NCBI GenBank assembly: GCA_950022655.1
Contig: OX465583.1
Location: 36,421,360 to 36,485,359, forward strand
Length of the DNA stretch: 64,000 nucleotides
DNA from: Alentia gelatinosa
Taxonomy: Eukaryota > Annelida > Polychaeta > Phyllodocida > Polynoidae
Direction of reading: 5' to 3'
A model generated the notes under the pieces. It saw only the letters and a program-made list of their open reading frames with translations, was not told the origin of the DNA and ran no database searches. Below, piece after piece: positions 46,264-59,200 of this stretch (positions are counted from its first letter, which is position 1; the number at the start of each line of letters is the position of its first letter). A program made the position numbers and the translations under genes.

Positions 46264-46550
46264 TTCACGTGAACCTGTCTTCCTGCTAACCCGTACTTTT
46301 AAACTCTTGCCCTTACGGCCTCGGACCGATACCCGTGGAGTATGCGGTGCCGCGAACAGCGTAGAGCCAAGGAGAAAAAAAGTTGTAGGTGTGAGCGGAG
46401 TGAAGCGCAGGAACAGAATGAGAGAGAGCGTGGGGGCGTGCTTCGCCACGTGACCTATTAGTTCACGTGACTCGCACGCGGGGGCGCGCAGGGTGCGCTA
46501 GTAGGGAGGGAGTGCGCTAGGTGGTGCAATGACCGCTCCTGACCCTACGG

Positions 46551-49500
46551 GCCATGAGCTACCAATTGTTTAGACACATAGACTGGAAAGCGACAGGGAC
46601 AGACATACTTAAAGATACAATAACTTAGAGACAGAGACACTACTCCGAACAGTTATTTATAGAAACGTGATGATGAGTGACGTCCAATGGATCAAAGATG
46701 ATTCTCTACCTTTGTATCCGTAAGCAAAACGTGTAGCACACATGTACTAAGACTTTTGATACTGGCAATAGCTATAGGAAAGGTCAACATTACCTTAAAA
46801 GCATTGCTTATCATACTTTTATGAGTCTTACCTATCTGGCCCCTGCTTCTTATATTGATGGAGTGGGATTCACACGAAGAGACTCATGTACCTGAGACTG
46901 GTGTACTTCACACCTTTTCTTTAGTCTCCGACAATTCTCGTTTGGTAAAAAATTCTTATGGCTAAGTACTGTTATCAGTCTCAAGGAAAAATGGCGAATT
47001 TGATTCACATGGGAGGACACACCTGGTACATAATCTCAGACATATTCACACTGACCACTCAACTTGGGACTCAATTACCCTTGATGTGAAGGGTGTTACA
47101 AACATGTAATCATGCTTGCTGGCCTCCTATTAGCTAGGGCAGGTACATGGTCGCAGCAGGTCCATTTGTCTCACCAAAATGTCCCTATAGATTTTAAACC
47201 TGTTTAAAGTCAAAATCTCATGAGATTCTGTTCCTTGTTAGGGGTGATTGTCGCCGACAATTGCAAGGGAAAAAAGTTGTCTCAGCAAATTGGAACCCTG
47301 TCATTCACACGAGGAGATTGTGTTCCAGTACCAAATCTCAACAGGATTTGTCTCAGACAAACACTTTGTGAGGTACATGGATCCCACCGTGTGAATCCCA
47401 TTTAAGGGGAGATTTGGCATTTCCCCAGTAGATATTTGTTTAATTATAAAAGCAGACGACAAATATTACCTTCCCCATTTTATATTTAAGCAAATAGAAG
47501 AGATTATAATGTTCCTAGAAAGACGATGTAAACACAATTTAGAATTTACAACTTGCTCAATTCAAGAGATGTAAACATATTTACACGTGGAATTATCCCT
47601 CACAGAAGCCACCACGATGAAGGTAAAATAACGTTAGCTTGTGGAATCAACGATATTTCTTCGTTGCTATTCAGAGTTGTATGGTTGGCGAAATGTCTGA
47701 CTAGAAGCCTGGCAAATACACAGTGCTGCCAGATCTGCGTGTTCTTATCGCTGTGTTTATTCTATTTATTTCTCGGAGACTTTCATTTCAATCTGTATCT
47801 GGATTCTTCTATGATGACATGAAAGCTTTGAACAAGCCAACCTTCCTTTAGCTGAGATATACGACAAACACACCCTCCCCCAAACCTCAGTGCACAGCCC
47901 GGCGTATTCCCACCAAGTCTGGCTGCCATTTGTTCTTGTTAGAGCGGAGCTTGGTCAATCGTTAAATCTTTGCTTTCAACTCGGTGAGGCATGTAGCTTT
48001 AATTGATGTTAGAAGCCAACTCCTGAGACTTGGTAGACTTAGCTCTTTCATATCTTTACTTAATGTTGGTTTACTAGGATCTAGGTAGTTAAATAGAGGA
48101 TAATAAGACACCAGGATAAGGATCAACCTTATTAATTCCCATTGCATTATACTTTGATCCAAACTGAAGGTTATAAGCATTGGCTGGATGGGTGCCTATG
48201 CCATTAACATTAGACTCCAACATATATTTCTCTTGAAAAGATAAACCTATTGGATAAGAACAGTTCCGGAAATCATTTCTCCACGATTATATATATGCCA
48301 TTAATAATTTGAGACGCCTTTCGATATTATTCATCACATGTGTAACCCTGTTTGCAGATATCCTACATGCCCAGACTTTCCTAGCACATGTAGTATCTAC
48401 CCATAAGGTCTAGGTGTCTTCTAGAATCGTTAATGAAATATTAAGTCTTTGGAAGGAATCCCTGTGGTTGGTTTCATACTGTTTTCTTTCTTTATTTTTT
48501 TTGCTCTATTTCTTTATTCACGTATACACCTAGCATCTACAAACACATTATCGTGATAAGGCCTATTTCCACGCCCTGATTAGACAGAAATGGTGGAGAA
48601 TCCATCTTCCCATATCCTGACGTCTCAGTGTTTACTACCTATTAATCTGAAAGACCAGTATGGTGCCGAACTCGAACGTCGGCTGCACTTAGTGGGAATT
48701 CCTTGACCTGGAGCTAATGTGATTGTATATATCTGTACAGGAGGGGTAGTATTTATGTCTGTGGTGCAGTCTGGCTCCGAGCATACGACATCTCATTGTA
48801 TGTACCAAAAAATATCCCTAGTGGTATCAAAGATAATAAATTAAGCCAAGGGGATTCTATAGGAGCATTCATAAGAATGGTTTAATTCATTGTTACTTCC
48901 TCATGAACGTGTTAATGGAATAGTGCTAACAATGAGTTAAAGCAAAGGTATAAATGACTAATGTAAGAGTAGATTATTGTCATTATTACTGCATACATAG
49001 GCAAAGGTGAACAAAATTGCCATAATTATTTCTGTTAGCAAAAAGATGAAAACTGAGGGAAAGACATAGGAATGTGGTACTGTTTATTTCTATGTTAGAG
49101 AAAATGTAGAATCAGTAATATAATGTAATGATTTGGATAAATACACCAATCGTGCAGCATACGGCTTACTGAGTACCTGAAAGTCAGGGTAGCCGACGAT
49201 CCACGAGGTATCGTCCATTTCGGTTTTATAACTTATCGTGGGGGTGGCCTACATCGTCTATAGTCTCCTTCACCTCTCTTAGCAGGCGACACCCCCTAGG
49301 GTGTCGTGGGTGAATCAAATTAACAAGAGCAGCATTATTTAATAATTTAAACCAGTGGAAATATGTTGGTTTTTAACTCGAATACAAACTAGAAGTGTTA
49401 AATGAAAATATTTGAAATATTTAGTCACATTCATATATTTTCATAAATGATTAAATTAGTTCCCAAAATACCACTAATAGGCCCCTGATTCCGCTAGTTA

Positions 49501-50496
49501 TGTTACCAGATTTTAGATCAAAAGGTTATAGGTTCAGGTCAGATATCTTGAATTAGAGGAATTTTACATTTACATTTAAATGTTTTACTGTATCAGTTTT
49601 TTGGTAACCTACAATTTTTATGTTTTAGCTAAAGTCTTCAGAATACTAGCCGTGTGTATTGTTTTCCATGTCATACTAATATTTGTTATTGTTTAGTCCT
49701 TCAGTTTCATTTCCAGTTTTTCCTCAGTGACCTAATTTTCTCCTACTTTTTGCCTGCCCTTGTGTTATCTTACTCAAATAAAAAGGACTCAGTGCATATA
49801 AGCCTGTCTTATATGTTTATAGATTATCCAATTATATTTTAGCTTGTTGCAAGGTCTCGTTGCATTCCGGGAATGAAGTGTTGACATGAATTAATCTACA
49901 GAACCTTCTACCGAGCTTGGCCATATATAACCCATGTACAGGACCTAACTTTCTTCCAAACAGAAATGGACATAAACAGTGTGACATAGTTGATAATACT
50001 TTACTACACTCGGAAGATTAATTACGAGGGGAAACATCACGTCGACAAAGTGGTAGAATATCAAGTACATGTACCTCCTTAAAAACATAGGGGGATACTT
50101 GTAACAGAAAAATGTTCGAATTTCTCGCTTCCTACTGTAGTTTACAGTATGCCATGTATGAATAACGTCACTTACAGTGTTCTTATATTAGGTTCGGTGG
50201 GGGAAACCTAGACCTTTCTTAGAAGGTTGGCTTGGAATAGAAGGTGCCCAGCGCCCTAGTTTCATGGCAGTGCCAGCTGAACAAACAGGCGTGATGATGG
50301 AGCACAGCACGGCCAGTTTCTAAGCCCGTAATTTACCTCTGCCTTGGGGTTATGGCCACACTGTGCATTAGCCCGTCGTAATGCCGGAGAGCACCCGATT
50401 TAGAATCCCCCGGGTTCTTCAGTACCGTGATTTATCACCAGGAATAAGAACAGACATGTGAGGTCTCCGCCTACATTCTGAGCCCGTATTACTACT
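46551..50496. other. Intergenic, no gene seen
   Basis: AT-rich unique DNA. Words resembling a tRNA B box (ggttcaggtc near 49530) are not accompanied by a cloverleaf. Confidence 0.5.
49288..49306. repeat. 8-bp-arm hairpin
   Basis: cgacaccc and gggtgtcg with a 3-nt loop, in otherwise featureless DNA. Confidence 0.5.
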
Positions 50497-50556
50497 GCTC
50501 CGTGCGGCTCCGAGCGGTTCCGAATTGCTCCGAGCGGCTCCGAGCAGCTCCGAGAG
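50497..50556. repeat. Six 10-bp repeats (gctccgagcg)
   Basis: Tandem near-identical decamers, GC-rich in an AT-rich region. Confidence 0.8.
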
Positions 50557-51421
50557 CTAGGGGATTTTAGCAAAGCCAATCTAGTCCCTCTTTTGGTCGA
50601 CCTTACCCAGAGTACCCGATTAACCCAAGATGTGTATCCTTGATTAGCCCACCATATTGCGCCGAGGTACTGTTCATATAAGGGTGCTATATTGTTATTG
50701 ATACAAAATCAACGCATAGGAGGGTCTTTGTTGTATTCATCAATGAATATATGAATGAATTATGGTCGTTCCCTTGTTGCCACTGTTAAACAAACATGTT
50801 CGTTTGGTGAAGATGACATGCATAGGGTTCGATTAGATTACATAGAAGCTCCGGCATCTTTACGATATACAGCATACTCTCACCTAACGACCACGTCCCT
50901 AATGCGACCATTCATTCATGAAGGGCATTTTGGGGCAGTCCCAAACCTTGTCATTTAGTTTTTATATGTTTATATAATGGTCAGTAATCCGACTACCTTG
51001 CCTAATGATCAATACTTTGAAGACCCAAATGTCAATTATGCGCTCTCTTATGCGACCAGATATGTGTTAGTGGCCAGGAATTTTGTGGGTTGATGGCGTA
51101 AAGCAATGAGAAGAGAAGTGGCAATAGCCGGTAAGTATTTGACGGGAGCACACAGTATTATTGATTATCATATGTTTTTGAATATTTCATGTTTGCAGAG
51201 ATGTTTCTATCAGTAGCAATATGGTAGAAGACATCTAGTCTGCCAAAGTGTACTCTCAATAAAGCGTCCACCTTGCCAATGTGACTATTTTTGGCCTAGT
51301 CCCAACGGTGGACGTAAGAGCGGCAGTCTTCTGTCTATGTACATATAAAATCCGCTACTATCATATTTCTCAGGATATGAGCGATATTAGATGGGGCCAT
51401 CCTTAACCCTTTCTGGCAGGT

Positions 51422-51526
51422 CAATGCCATATGGCATTCCCCTGGCCATGGCAGGACAATGCCATATGGCATTCCCCTGGCCATGGCAGGACATTGCCAT
51501 ATGGCATTCTCGTGGCCATGGAAGAA
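51422..51526. repeat. Three 35-bp tandem repeats rich in palindromes
   Basis: Units start at 51422, 51457 and 51492. Each holds tgccatatggca and a ggccatgg palindrome. The period is exactly 35, so no reading frame is conserved. Confidence 0.9.
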
Positions 51527-51738
51527 CAATGCTGAATTCGGTCCTTTGTAACTTTTTGAAAAAGTATCGCAGAATTATGAAAATTAAAGGACATATTTGG
51601 CTACATGTTGCCAGTAACTCTTTAATATATCGGGAAGTTCTGATAAAGATACAGATTTACTGGAAGTTTCAAATTTGTAGTTTTGTTTAACAACGTTGAC
51701 TACAAAAGTCGGCTATACAAAGGCCACAATCGGTTCTG

Positions 51739-51999
51739 GTGCCTGCTGTAGTATGGGTACATGGCGAATCTGAATGGTGTGTGGCTATTGAAGGGTTAAA
51801 GTATATACGAAAGATTTATAAAAGAATTATCCCTCTCCATCTTGTACGAAATGGATTCTTATTTAGAATATGGGAGTATAAACCTAATTGCCGATGGAAG
51901 TATGTATTCAAAAGAAGTTCAGGAAGATGTCAATTACCAGACAGTGCCACATATGTGTTCAAAGAGGCCCTCTTGGATTTGATTGATGTAAATCATTAG
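51739..51999 (+). other. Unassigned open frame
   Basis: 86 codons, aromatic and basic (CVAIEGLKYIRKIYKR). No motif recognised; possibly a remnant of a transposable element. Confidence 0.12.
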
Positions 52000-54076
52000 T
52001 ACTGATATCTATCTAGTTATTTGGTTGTCCATCAAATGTCAATATTGCTCAGTTTAGAAACTGCTGAGCCGTCAAATCGATCTAATTATGAACGCCGCCT
52101 TTCAGGTACGACACTTTGAGATCATGATATTCAACTCCCAGGAAAATGACCCAGGATTAAGTTTCAATATGACTTGTCTAATATACATTGAAACATGGAG
52201 ATTCACATTGACAGACCAGTTCCTTCAGAGGCTTGGTTTTGCACTGTATCAAAGACTCTGTATTGAGAGCATTTCAGATTGCTGCTTCCGGCCAATGTGG
52301 CTGCATATCCCTGTCACACACAGAAGGGTGTAAGGAGTTCTGGGAGCTTGGAGACTTCGAAGGTCAGGGATAATTTCCTGAGCTGGGACTAAAACAAGAA
52401 GTATGGCTTAACTAGTAAATATATAAAAGGATATAATGGAACATTTGCCAGGATAAATATATATATGCTGACAGAAAAACCTGAAGAAAAATAGAAAATA
52501 TATGTCATCTAAGGTTTAAGCAAGAAACACTTTCTGGACTTACCACTTGGCATGTTTATAGCTTCTTGAAACCAATCTCCAATAGAAATATGATTGTTAT
52601 GCTTGCCCCTGAATCGAACCTGCATTCCCTTATACTACTTTCTTCATTGGGCCAGCTCTAATGTCCACCAGTGTGACTACTCTGTGCTATCTAAATGAAA
52701 ACCATTATAGGCTACACATGTTCTGCATAATAACCAGACAACTAAATCTCTCGCGACATATTCTTTTAATACAAGATCGACATCGCGAAATTTAAAAGAA
52801 AACTACCTCTTGACTTCGCAGTGTAGGTGTAAACTCCACTGCTGGCGGCGTATTAGCGGCGTGCCAGTGGCGTACGCCAGACAAAGGCAGACGCGCCGTG
52901 AGCAGCTCGCGCGTTAATAGGACATTAGTGCTAAAGACCCAGCAGCCGGCGCTCAGCCCCCAGCAGGGTAGCGAGTAATGAGTTAATCACAGGCTGTCTG
53001 AGCCCGAGTCACGGCCCGCCTACCACCGCCTCCGTCTCAATATTGACCTGCCTGTGTTCTGTGTGTACTGCCATGCCTCCAGGGCGGGGTAGAGTTTCAC
53101 CCTCCTTATCCATTAATCCTGGATCTTATCTTTTCTCACCCCTATAGGTATTTAACCGCGTCAATAGAGTCCATTGTTGTGTATTAACCCCCATGTTAGT
53201 TTTCTGATATATACAGAGTCCCAATATTGACTGGTTTCAGATACAAGCGACCGTATGCCCCGAGGAGTTGACACGTAGTAATACCAGAGCGCATGCGAGG
53301 ATATTGCGTAGGGTGAACTCCGAGGAGCATGCAATCGCTTTTATCTTAAATCAGTCTTTATTGTATTTATTAACGCCTTTATCCAACTAGTGGTGTACCG
53401 GCTTTAGTTCACATTAGTTATGTATCCTTTCATTTGCACTATTTATCCGTATGCACCTGTTTTTTAACCCCAGGACATACAGTATATATCCGTATGTGCC
53501 AGGTATGTCCTTATAAAGTTGTATTAGGTGAATAATAAATCGTAATCTCTTCCTTCCTCTAGTCATCCTTGTATAGTTCTCAGCTTTAAATTACCTCTCA
53601 TAGCTCCGATCTGTGTATCTTATCCTCTCATTTTGAACCTCAGCTAAACCTCAGCTAAACCTGCTACTCTCTGTACCACGCTCCTCTCTTCCTGTGCGAC
53701 TCTTCTTTGAGACACCGAAATGCAGCCCCTCTCCTATATAACCCTCAGAATTATGTCCGCACCCATTAGCTGTATCTAGTTTGAATAGGGAAGCGGCACA
53801 TGTTCTATAATTAATACCAGAATGACCATATCCTGGATAGGAGTGAAGAGGTGCAGTGGAAGGGGTTGGGTAACAGACTTGCACACTTAACAATTAATTC
53901 ATTAATTGGATGCAACCAAAAACCACTGGAACCATGAATAAAAATGAAAAGGTTTTATTTCATTGGCAATATCCATTGGAATGTCCGCGTCCTCACGCTT
54001 TCAGTGTGCCTGTTTCCGATTGCACAAGTACCCTTTCTAAACACACGTGACGATATATACGTGATTAAATACATCT

Positions 54077-54120
54077 CTCTCTCTCTCTCTTTCTTTCTTT
54101 CTCTCTCTCATTCTTTCTGA
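54077..54120. repeat. (CT)n/(CTTT)n tract
   Basis: Polypyrimidine run ctctctctctctctttcttt with interruptions, followed shortly by a short (CA)n at about 54147. Confidence 0.85.
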
Positions 54121-55349
54121 CCCACTCACTTTTTTTCTCTCAATTCACACACACACACATTCCCCCCCTTGATTAGATTTCACGCCTAGCCAAACATTTA
54201 ATGATGATTTTACCACCTCAATCCGTCATTACCACCAAAGAGATTCACCGATAACTTCTGCTACGTGGCACTGATTCGGGTATCACGTGGTCTAGTCACG
54301 TGCGTAATTTATGTCCCTGCTGTTTACTGCTGTTAAATGAGAGCAATGGGAAGGACATCCAACAAGTTCTTATCCCCATTGATTCCACTCACTGTCGCTT
54401 GGTGCTACGGAAGGCTGTAAATCTGGACAGTTCAGAGGAAAAAATGGTGGACAGAGATCGGTGGAGATATTGAACAAGCCGAGTAATAATTCACCGCCCA
54501 AGGACACCAGGCAGCTGCAGGATGAGGCTTTATCTCTTCTCCGCTGTTCATATCTCCTACTTGAAGTGGGACAGTCGAATGGCGTTCCTATTAATCACAG
54601 TAGATAAGGCTGAGGTTTGGTGACAGAGACGCTGCGGATAACTTCACAGATGTGAGACTGCGGTACAGCGGCGAGGGGAAACTTTACGACGGTGGTTAAT
54701 TAATACACATGGGGTTTTAAGATGTCGTCTGCTGTAGTGTTTAGTCACAGATGACGTTACAGATTATATCACATATGCGACACCACAGCTACAGCAGCGA
54801 GTTGAAACATTACAAAATTGGTTGATGAACATACACGGGTTCTTTTTTTAAATGTCGTCTGCTGCAGCTTCTAGTGGCGCGCTCTGTCAACATTGATATG
54901 CAATGTTCGTCTGTTTGAACAGAGATCCCGCTACGTCCTGATCTGTGTCAATGTGGACGTCCTGTGTAGCCGATCAAATACACCCAAGCAGCCTCTGTCT
55001 CATCCGTCATTACGCTGTGCTAGCCTGAAGTGTGCCCAGACATGCAGTACGCGTAACACCCTATTAGACCAGCTTTGTCTCAAACACAGCAAGACAAACA
55101 CTGTCTCTAAAACAGTTAGACAAGAACCATGTCTTAGGCCGATAATACACAGGGTTCTCATTTCCTACGGTCCAGACAAGTTGGCGCGAGTATGTAGTTC
55201 TATCTCACTAGTGGTATTTTTGTCCCATAGGCATAATATTGGGACCTCGTTCTCCATGCTCCTACAAGTATTGCAGTTCATTCTCTACGGTTTATATCCT
55301 GTGCAACGTACATTCTTTTAGTGTGTACAGAGGATAAAAAAATACAGAA

Positions 55350-55483
55350 ACAACTCCTTTTGGTCAAAATTGTTGTTCTCCAACTCGTTTGAATACTACA
55401 TAATATCCACTCATCTGTCGCCTAGTTCATGTCACTCAGCATCAAACTCGTAGAGAATGACAACTTTGACCAGAACTTGTTGG
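55350..55483. mobile_element. Foldback element, 134 bp
   Basis: Two 41-bp arms (caactccttttggtcaaaat and its complement ending actttgaccagaacttgttg) with about nine mismatches and a 50-nt loop. Confidence 0.7.
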
Positions 55484-55764
55484 TTTCTTCTTAAGTCCTG
55501 TCTAGTCCTTAGATTAATCACTAGTAGTGTCAAATAATTAGCCCCCATCTACGTATTCTCCCGACCACTGAATTGTCTAACTCCTCCTGATACCACTAAT
55601 CCCGTCGCGTCAAGCCTGAGCAAAAGGTGTATCATCATGTAACTCCTTTACCAATGTGAGGTATCCCTGCTTATATTCTAGGTCTGATCATCTTTATGTA
55701 TGACATTGGCGGGTTGATCATTTTGGTGAATTTTCTTTTTAAAACATGAATAGAGGGATAAGAA

Positions 55765-56215
55765 TACACCATGCTACAATAGCCCTGGGAATGCCTGCAG
55801 GCATCATGCTGCAGTAACCCTGACAGTGTTTGCACACATCATCGTGTAGTAGCCAAGCAATGGCTGTGATGGTCCCGCACGTGCTGTGAGAAACCCAGGG
55901 ATGTCTGTAGGCATCATGCTATGGTGGCCACGGAGAATCCCTTCAGACATCGTGCTGCAGTACCCTTGGAATGCCTGCAGATAGCATGGTGCAGTAGCCC
56001 TGTGAATACCTGCAGATACCATGCTCCAGTACCGCCATGAGTACCTGCAGCCACTCTTTTCAGTAGCCCCGGGAATGACTGCAGTCATCATACTTTAGTA
56101 ACCCTGGGAATGCCTGCAGATATCATACGGCGGTAACCCAGGGAATCCCTTCAGGCATTATGCTATATAGTGGCATGTTGCTGCGGTGGCCCCGGAAAAT
56201 TCCTTCATGCATCAG
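55765..56215. repeat. Degenerate minisatellite, about 10-11 copies of a 38-40 bp unit
   Basis: Recurring gggaatgcctgcaggcatca followed by tgctgcagtaaccc, with many substitutions. Open frames across it on the - strand are artefacts of the repeat. Confidence 0.8.
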
Positions 56216-59200
56216 GAGTCGCATTCGCGGTCTGATCGTATTGGTACTTTTCAAATACGAGAAGACGGATTCCAAATCGAGTTGGTCGGAATCCTGGGCC
56301 ATTGAATGGGATTCTGCTGTATCTACAAAAGTGACGCGTCCCTCTTACTGCGCATGTCCGCGCGTATACCCAATGCACACTAGTTCCCCTCGTCCGTGTT
56401 TGCCGACAATTGACCCGCTCTTGTAACGGCTAATCTGGGATAGTGGAAAGGTGAAAGGTACGGTGGGGGCGTGGTCAGTAGGGAGTGAACAGGGAGGCAA
56501 TCAGGGGCCTATTGGGGTTCCAAAGGGGATCCCAACGGACACAGCAGAATACGTGAGTTGAATGTACCACGAGGGCTGAATATCTGTCACCCGAGAATGG
56601 GCACAGTAGCTCCTAGAAATCAATCCGGAGAATATGTTTTTTCCCCTTCATTCTCAGATAAGACTTTTCTTAAATGGTAAAGTCCTTCCCTGAATAGTAA
56701 TATGCGTGGGTACTCTTTGCGCTTTAAAGATAGCGATGCTCTCATGTGTAATCTTGATAGCAGAAATACAAATTAAAGAATGTGTGAGATCACTACTTTT
56801 TCCGTCACTCGTTTTAGGAACTGGTCCCAGGTGACCATATGCAGAGAGATATGGGGCCTATTTGTAGTCGAATAGAGGCCAATGGGGAGGCAGTTCCTCT
56901 GAATAAGGAATGAGACTGTGTGGGAACGTCAGAGGGGTGCAGAGGGTAACCTATTCACAGGATCTGTTTTGAGACAGATGTCCGTGAGGCCCCAACGCAA
57001 AAGTGACCCCTACAAAGTAACCTTTTTCAAATTCTGGGCACTCTAATTATATTTGCGTCTAGCGAGGTGGGCACTGGCTTCAGGTGCCGTGGGGTCTTCC
57101 CGAGGAGTTATTGGGAGGACTTGCCGACCCAGTGGGCACAGTGGAAGTTCTGTCCTCTTTATATGGGCCCCAATGGGAGATATCGATTGAATCTCTTTTC
57201 ACGTTGCATTTCCGTTAGCCTCAATGGTTTGACGAATAGTAGAGAGTCTCTCCTCTCAACACAAATCCGTTTACCAATTAGGTTATAACCTGTCCCTTAA
57301 TCCCTCAGCTTAATCCCTGCTTTTAACCCATTAAAACCAAGATTGGTATTCAATACTCTTCCTTCTGAAACCCTTTTCTTACTGTTTCTGTCCTGAATAA
57401 ACCCAGTCTGCCAATTCCTATTACATTTCAACCCTCTTTAACCCTTTCCAGGTCCAGCTCCAGGTCTCGAATGCTCCAGGAAACAGGCCTCTGGAGGACA
57501 AGAATGTTATAAGTTAAGGCATGCTCTACAATTTACCTGACTACTTGACCTAAAGCACACGATTATTGCAATTGTAATTGTTAGTAGAATCATAACCTGT
57601 TTTTTTTTGCTCTTACTAAATTATGATATAAGGTACGTGATTAGGGATATAATATTCAAACTTGAAAGTACCTTGTGCATATACCTCCTGGGGGTTTATA
57701 CATATTTATATTTTATGTAGGATCCAAGCCTTTACTAGTACATATTTGATTTTTTTGGTTATCTTATCACTTTGCCATTTCAATTCATGCGCATTACCGC
57801 ACCTGCCCACAGTTGTAGCAGGATACAGTTATTTACTGATACGGTTATTATATCACTATTGCCACTGAGCAGACTGCGGTATTTAAAAACATCTTTTCCT
57901 GAAACAATAAAATTGCATCAACGGACTTCAAGACTCATCATATCATTTTCACTTTCCTGTATTCGTTAAAATAGGTCAAACGAATATAGAAGCATTGGGA
58001 AATTCAAGCCTCCAGTGGTAATGATACCGCTTTCTCTGCTGGAATGGGTTAAAGCTTCACCCTCTACAACCCATAATCCTCCCATGTCACTCGTCTGCCT
58101 CCAGCCCTCAACCCTCTTTCACCCGTCAGTGATTGTCCAAATTCTCTCTCCAACCCCATCTAGCCTTTCAGTCTCGTACCCTCAAACTCTCTTCACCTTC
58201 AGCCATTCACCAGCCTCCCATCTTGCTCTGGACTTTTTCAGCTCCAGGATCTCAATCAGCTTCCATCGCTGCTCAGTCTCCGCCTCCTTCTCCATCTCCA
58301 GGGCTTTTATCCCATCTAGCTACGTGGACCGCAGATAATGCGATAATCCAGTTTGACAGCTGGATCAACCTAATAAATCCGGGGTGAAAGCTAGAGCTGA
58401 CTCACTATCCTCACTGAGTTAGTCCGAGACGGGCAGCAAATATAAACGTGGGGGTGGGCTCCCGGTGCCGGTCTTGTTAGGTGCCAGCCGGGGCCCCTGG
58501 CTAAGCTCTAGTGGGTATGAGATAAGGTAGGCTACACAGGTATACTAAGAACGGGTGTTATGAGAGGGTGACCTGGCTCTGCAAGGGGAAGGGCTGGTTG
58601 ATGTAGTGGGATTCCTGCAGTCAGTAGAAGATAAAATTAACTTTTTGGTAATTACGTTGTTGTTGATCTAGACCATATTGGATAGTTATATATCACATCG
58701 ATACTTCTATACTATATGAACGGTTCTATACCATATGAATATTTCTAGACCATACGGATAGATCTCTAAAAATGGGCAGTTCTTAAGCCAGAAAATTGTT
58801 TTGATAATAGTCAATATCAAACCAGAAGGTCTGAGAAAAAATGTCTTGAGAATTAGAAAAACGATCACAGAGAAAAAGAAATCCGGACTGTTGTACCCAG
58901 GAAGTTGTATTTGGGAAAAATAGCCATATGGGGCACAGACTTTCCAACACGTAGTTCTGTTAACGTCGAATAAAAGAAACTCTAACAGAATTTTCATAAC
59001 AGACCTGTTTATTGTATCGTACATGTGATGTGGCGTCTAAACTGTGATGTCCTATATCTATTGTTTACTGTTAGTCAAAAGGACATATTCATGGAAGATC
59101 ATCATTTCTGCTACCCATCATATAATCTCCATAGACTGGTATAGTATCTGGTGAATGAACTTTGTCAATAAACCGTTACAAAAAGAATATATTTCTCTAC

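Larger units (their letters stand above)
42060..46550 (-). mobile_element. DIRS-order (tyrosine recombinase) retrotransposon, about 4.5 kb
   Basis: GC-rich block, markedly different from the AT-rich flanks, with three overlapping frames on the - strand in the order gag (46263-45109), reverse transcriptase plus RNase H (45173-42966) and tyrosine recombinase (43120-42110). Such elements insert with a tyrosine recombinase instead of a DDE integrase and normally carry split direct repeats or inverted termini. I see neither: composition changes about 50 bp after the recombinase stop, and the segment upstream of gag (46450-46550) is not repeated downstream. The element may therefore be end-truncated although all frames are open. 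Family (DIRS1, PAT or Ngaro type) is unresolved; no methyltransferase or SGNH domain is visible. Confidence 0.85.
51527..55349. other. Intergenic, no gene seen
   Basis: Unique DNA. 52830-53080 is GC-richer. A B-box-like ggttcgattc on the - strand near 52615 hints at an old tRNA-derived SINE but no A box is convincing. The 142-codon frame at 54893-55321 has no motif. Confidence 0.45.

Noticed and set aside
52600..52700. tRNA-like B box (ggttcgattc) on the - strand
   Set aside because: No convincing A box at the right distance and no cloverleaf; at most an old SINE trace.
54893..55321. 142-codon + strand frame
   Set aside because: No recognisable domain, no splice context, mixed composition; length is possible by chance.
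55804..56091. - strand frame with repeated GYCSTM-like segments
   Set aside because: Reads the 38-40 bp minisatellite.
58015..58338. 107-codon Ser/Pro/Phe-rich frame
   Set aside because: Pyrimidine-rich DNA; low complexity and no motif.
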